The translations under genes were made by a program, and so were the position numbers. DNA of 64,000 bases from JBNKVT01 sp050299335 (lineage in GTDB: Bacteria > Pseudomonadota > Alphaproteobacteria > Rhodobacterales > Rhodobacteraceae): assembly GCA_050299335.1 (NCBI GenBank), contig JBNKVT010000008.1:172726-236725 (forward strand). Reading direction: 5' to 3'. Numbering within the stretch: the first letter of the stretch is position 1; each line of letters begins with the position of its first letter. Below, in pieces: positions 60,814 to 64,000 of the stretch. The notes beneath the pieces are model-generated. The model did no database searches. It saw nothing but the letters and a program-made list of their open reading frames with translations, and was not told the origin of the DNA.

Positions 60814-61287
60814 ATGGTCGACCGCATTTTTGCCGGGGTTCTTCTGATCGTGACGATGGCCTATGCGGTCATCGCTTTCACCGCCATCAAAGCCCCCTTC
60901 CAATACGATCCGCTCGGCCCGGAAAGCTGGCCAAGGATCCTGTCGCTGGTGGCGATTGCCTGCCTGCTGGTGATTCTGTGGAAACCGGACGCGACGGAAA
61001 TGGGCGTGGCCCGCCAGACCTGGTTTCGGCTTGCCGCCACCATCGTCATGCTGGCAGCATATGCCGAACTCTACGAACCGCTGGGCTTCATCCTGTCCAC
61101 CATACTCTTCGGCACTGCGCTTTGCGCCATGCTGGGCGCCGGACTGGTGCGGTCGGTCGTCTTCGGCGTTTCCGTCGGTGTCGCCGGATATCTTCTCTGC
61201 GCGGTCCTGCTTGATCTGAACCTGCCCGAAGGCGAGCTGATCGAGTATCTGCTCGAACCCGCCGCCCAAGAAGAAGGAGCTTCGTGA
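60814..61287 (+). CDS. tctB: TctB-family small permease of the TTT transporter
   Basis: 157 residues from the ATG at 60814, preceded by GAGGAGG. Four hydrophobic segments, including MVDRIFAGVLLIVTMAYAVI and YEPLGFILSTILFGTALCAM, the TctB pattern. It partners with TctA. Its stop shares a base with the tctA ATG (TGATG). Confidence 0.9.
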   Translation: MVDRIFAGVLLIVTMAYAVIAFTAIKAPFQYDPLGPESWPRILSLVAIACLLVILWKPDATEMGVARQTWFRLAATIVMLAAYAELYEPLGFILSTILFGTALCAMLGAGLVRSVVFGVSVGVAGYLLCAVLLDLNLPEGELIEYLLEPAAQEEGAS

Positions 61288-62795
61288 TGGAAGCCGTCTA
61301 TTCCGGCCTCGCGACCGGCTTTGGCGTCGCGCTCGATCCGTTCAACCTCTTTCTGGTGCTGGCGGGATGCTTTGCCGGCACCCTGATCGGCGCCCTGCCC
61401 GGCCTCGGCCCGATCAACGGCGTCGCGATCCTTCTGCCCATCGCCTACGGGCTGGGCTTCGGTCCCGAATCCGCGCTGATCCTGCTTGCAGGCATCTATT
61501 ACGGCGCGGAATACGGCGGGCGGATTTCCTCGATCCTGCTGAACGTGCCGGGCGATGCGGGTGCGGTAATGACCACGCTCGACGGCAACCCGATGGCGCG
61601 AAACGGAGACGCGGGCCGCGCCCTGTCGCTGTCGGCGGTCGCCTCCTTCATCGGCGGTACTTTCGCGGTGATCCTGATGTCGCTCTTCGCCCCCGTGCTG
61701 GCCGCCTTCGCGGTCACCTTCTCGCCGGCCGATTATGTGGCCCTCATGGTCTTCGCCTTCGCCTCGCTCGCCTCGCTGGTGGGCAAGAGCACGGTCAAGA
61801 CGCTCTTGGGCGCCACAATCGGCCTGATGCTGGCCACCATCGGCATCGACGCCAATACCGGCGTGCCGCGCTTCACCTTCGGCATCCCGGACATCCTGGC
61901 CGGTATCGATTTCCTGATTGTCGTCGTCGGCCTCTTCGGCATGGCCGAGTTGCTGACCCTGGTCGAGCATCAGGTCTCGGGCAAGCTGAAGTCGCTGCCG
62001 GTGGACAAGAGCTTCGTTCGGTGGGCCGACCTGGTGAAATGCAAATGGACCATCGCGCGCTCGTCGGTGATCGGCTTCTTCATCGGCATCCTGCCCGGTA
62101 CCGGCGCCTCGGTGGCCTCGGCTGTTGCCTACGGCACGGAAAAGCGGATCTCGGACACCGAAAAGACCTTCGGCACGGGCGATATCCGCGGTCTTGCCGC
62201 ACCGGAAGCCGCCAACAATGCCGCGGCGGGCGGCGCGATGGTGCCGATGCTGACGCTGGGCATTCCGGGTTCAGGAACCACGGCGATCCTGCTCGGCGCA
62301 CTCTTGATGTTCAACATCCAGCCCGGCCCGATGATGTTCACCCAGAGGCCCGAGGTGGCCTGGGGCCTGATCGCGTCGATGTATATCGGCAACGTCGCAC
62401 TTCTGGTCATCAACCTGCCTCTGGTGGGGCTCTTCGCCCGGATGCTGACAATCCCGCAGCACTACCTGACGCCGCTGATCGCGATCCTCGCCTTCATCGG
62501 CATCTACACCATCGTCGGCAATCCGTTCGACCTCTTGATGATCACCGGGCTCGGCGTCTTCGGGTGGTTCCTGCGCAAGCTGGAATTCAGCCTCGCGCCG
62601 GTCATCCTCGGTTTCGTCCTCGGCAGCCTGTTCGAGAACAACCTGCGCCGCGCCCTGTCGATCTCGGGCGGGGATTGGGCGATCCTCGTGCAGGACTACA
62701 AGAGCGTGACGCTCTATGTGCTTGCCGCGCTCGTGGTCATCGCACCGATCTGGCTGGCCCGCCGGGCACGACTCATGGAGGGTGACGCCCCATAG
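61287..62795 (+). CDS. tctA: TctA-family large permease of the TTT transporter
   Basis: 502 residues from the ATG at 61287; a GTG at 61284 is an alternative. About 11-12 membrane helices and the TctA signatures GTLIGALPGLGPINGVAIL, YYGAEYGGRISSILLNVPGD, and MVPMLTLGIPGSGTTAILLG, the Pro/Gly-rich motifs that form the substrate path. Normal length. Confidence 0.94.
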   Translation: MEAVYSGLATGFGVALDPFNLFLVLAGCFAGTLIGALPGLGPINGVAILLPIAYGLGFGPESALILLAGIYYGAEYGGRISSILLNVPGDAGAVMTTLDGNPMARNGDAGRALSLSAVASFIGGTFAVILMSLFAPVLAAFAVTFSPADYVALMVFAFASLASLVGKSTVKTLLGATIGLMLATIGIDANTGVPRFTFGIPDILAGIDFLIVVVGLFGMAELLTLVEHQVSGKLKSLPVDKSFVRWADLVKCKWTIARSSVIGFFIGILPGTGASVASAVAYGTEKRISDTEKTFGTGDIRGLAAPEAANNAAAGGAMVPMLTLGIPGSGTTAILLGALLMFNIQPGPMMFTQRPEVAWGLIASMYIGNVALLVINLPLVGLFARMLTIPQHYLTPLIAILAFIGIYTIVGNPFDLLMITGLGVFGWFLRKLEFSLAPVILGFVLGSLFENNLRRALSISGGDWAILVQDYKSVTLYVLAALVVIAPIWLARRARLMEGDAP

Positions 62796-62811
62796 GGTAA
62801 GGGCTGAGCCA

Positions 62812-63825
62812 ATGGCAAAGGACCTGAAAAGCCATGCGGTCACTCTCGTGGCCGCGCTCGCGGGGGCGGCTCTGGCCGTCCTCGCGGGCATTCCAGCCGG
62901 TGCTCTGATCGGCAGCACGCTGGCCGTGGTCGCCGTCGCTGCGATGGGGCACCGCGTCGGCCTGCCGAACCGGCTTCGCGATGTCGCCTTTGCCACCATC
63001 GGCGTCTCGCTCGGCTCGGGCGTGGACGAAGGTTTTTTCGGCCAGCTCGAAACCTGGGCCGCAAGCCTCGCCCTCCTGGTGGCATCTTTGGTGGCAACGA
63101 TCCTCGTCGGCCGTATCGTGTTGACACGCGGCTTCGGCCTGGATGCGCAGACCGCGACCCTCGCCAGTTCGCCGGGCACGATGTCGAATGCCATTGCCAT
63201 CGCCGGCGAGGGCCATGGCGACGCCAGCGCGGTGATGTTCCTGCAATTGTCGCGCCTGCTCTTCCTCATGGTCGCGGTCCCGCCGCTGGCGGTCGTGCTG
63301 GATGGATCGGCAAGCGGGTCTGCGACAGCAGTAACCTCGATGTCCTTGGCTGTGTTTGGCCTGCTACTGGCGATCGCCACCGCGCTCGGCCTCCTGGGTG
63401 CCCGCGCCGGGGTCCCGGCGGCCAGCCTGCTTGCCGGCATGGTCGTCAGCGCGGGGGGCCACGCGACAGGACTGATTGGCGGGCACGCGCCGTCCTGGGC
63501 CATCTTCGTGGCCTTCGCCCTGACCGGTGCCGCCCTCAGCGCGCGGATGAGCCGGGTGACCGCGGAACAGGCGAAGCGCTATGCGGTCGCGGGCCTTTCC
63601 ATCGTGGCCACGTCGCTCGTGATCTCCCTTGCCTTCGCGCTGATCGCACAGGCCGCGACGGGTCTTTCTCTGGGCCAGGTCTGGATTGCCTACGCGCCCG
63701 GCGGCGTCGAAGCCATGGCCGCGATCGGCCTGTCCCTGGGGTATGAACCGGCCTTTGTCGCGGTGCACCATTTCGCACGGATATTCGCGCTGCTCCTTAT
63801 TGTTCCGATAGGCTTGCGCCTCTAG
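62812..63825 (+). CDS. AbrB-family membrane protein downstream of tctCBA
   Basis: 337 residues from the ATG at 62812. About ten hydrophobic segments arranged as two related halves (GIPAGALIGSTLAVVAVAAM and AGVPAASLLAGMVVSAGG), the AbrB/AmoA-type fold that is sometimes misnamed ammonia monooxygenase. Proteins of this group are often encoded with TTT transporters; a role in export or in the same transport system is only inferred. 16 bases after tctA, so part of that operon. Confidence 0.85.
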   Translation: MAKDLKSHAVTLVAALAGAALAVLAGIPAGALIGSTLAVVAVAAMGHRVGLPNRLRDVAFATIGVSLGSGVDEGFFGQLETWAASLALLVASLVATILVGRIVLTRGFGLDAQTATLASSPGTMSNAIAIAGEGHGDASAVMFLQLSRLLFLMVAVPPLAVVLDGSASGSATAVTSMSLAVFGLLLAIATALGLLGARAGVPAASLLAGMVVSAGGHATGLIGGHAPSWAIFVAFALTGAALSARMSRVTAEQAKRYAVAGLSIVATSLVISLAFALIAQAATGLSLGQVWIAYAPGGVEAMAAIGLSLGYEPAFVAVHHFARIFALLLIVPIGLRL

Positions 63826-63869
63826 CGCTTTCCGCGTTCGCCCGGGAAAACGCGGCGTGGCCTAGGCGG

Positions 63870-64000
63870 CGTCTGCATTTGGGGGATTCCCAAATCCTCT
63901 TTTGTCTGATTCAAGATCAAAAACAGGAGGCGATCTTGAGCAGGCGGACTTTGACAGACAGGCAATGGGCGATCATCGAACCTTTGGTTCCAGGCAAAGA
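63870..64000 (+). mobile_element. Left end of an IS5-family insertion sequence, partial
   Basis: A likely terminal region begins at the GGGATTCCCAAATCC stretch near 63880, followed by the transposase start. From the TTG at 63936 (AGGAGG upstream) the frame encodes SRRTLTDRQWAIIEPLVPGK, the usual opening of IS5-type transposases with the N-terminal DUF4096 domain. The element continues beyond the right edge of the window, so its state and the target duplication cannot be judged. Confidence 0.75.

Noticed and set aside
1..64000. CRISPR arrays, rRNA and tRNA genes
   Set aside because: No regularly spaced direct repeats and no tRNA-like cloverleaf or rRNA signature were noticed; short-repeat features found are palindromic elements or a single hexamer tract.

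Overview
The window is GC-rich, densely packed alphaproteobacterial DNA, most likely from the Rhodobacterales (Rhodobacteraceae-like). I base this on gene content, not on a database search: a C-P lyase operon with a DUF1045 gene and a hexapeptide-repeat transferase, many binding-protein-dependent transporters (HAAT, CUT1, TRAP and TTT types), HspQ, and short intergenic palindromic repeats. No rRNA, tRNA or CRISPR array was seen. The region reads as a catabolic and transport island, possibly a secondary replicon, with scars of gene loss and insertion at the joints between operons.

Layout. 1-3016: a 3' part of tag (3-methyladenine glycosylase), an EAL protein with altered metal-site residues, hspQ and an AraC regulator. 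3166-11229: a branched-chain-amino-acid-type (HAAT) ABC transporter flanked by two aldehyde dehydrogenases, transcribed away from the AraC regulator; its second ATPase has a long Pro/Ala-rich tail. 11286-14586: a YqiK-type flotillin, a small membrane protein and an outer-membrane protein. 14968-18479: a PhyH dioxygenase, a UxaA/GarD-type dehydratase and a Gfo/Idh/MocA dehydrogenase. 18609-21241: nadR, apt, a deletion scar of a Phd/VapC toxin-antitoxin pair, and an aldo/keto reductase.

21671-33309: an almost complete phosphonate (C-P lyase) locus: phnC, phnD, two phnE, hexapeptide transferase, phnG, phnH, phnI, phnJ, phnK, phnL, phnN, all on the minus strand, then DUF1045 on the plus strand and phnM on the minus strand. 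33310-34241: a non-coding junction with an IS3-type transposase remnant and palindromic repeats. 34242-45186: a uronic-polysaccharide utilisation operon (heparinase II/III-like lyase, two CUT1 permeases, GH88 unsaturated glucuronyl hydrolase, UgpC-type ATPase, YesL-like protein, binding protein, DUF2264 protein) divergent from a LacI regulator. 45443-51420: homogentisate catabolism (hmgA, fahA, an MBL-fold protein, an aromatic-ring monooxygenase, DUF2783) divergent from a MarR regulator; maiA is missing. 51421-52300: decayed TPP-enzyme and IclR genes. 52305-56289: a LysR regulator and a TRAP transporter. 56290-63825: a TctD-like response regulator and an 802-residue sensor kinase joined in frame to a periplasmic binding protein, divergent from tctCBA and an AbrB-family membrane protein. 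63870-64000: the left end of an IS5-type insertion sequence.

The recurring design is one local regulator divergent from one transporter plus its catabolic enzymes. The most unusual object is the kinase/binding-protein fusion at 56527-58935, next to a set of three direct repeats with an exact 11-base period in front of tctC.
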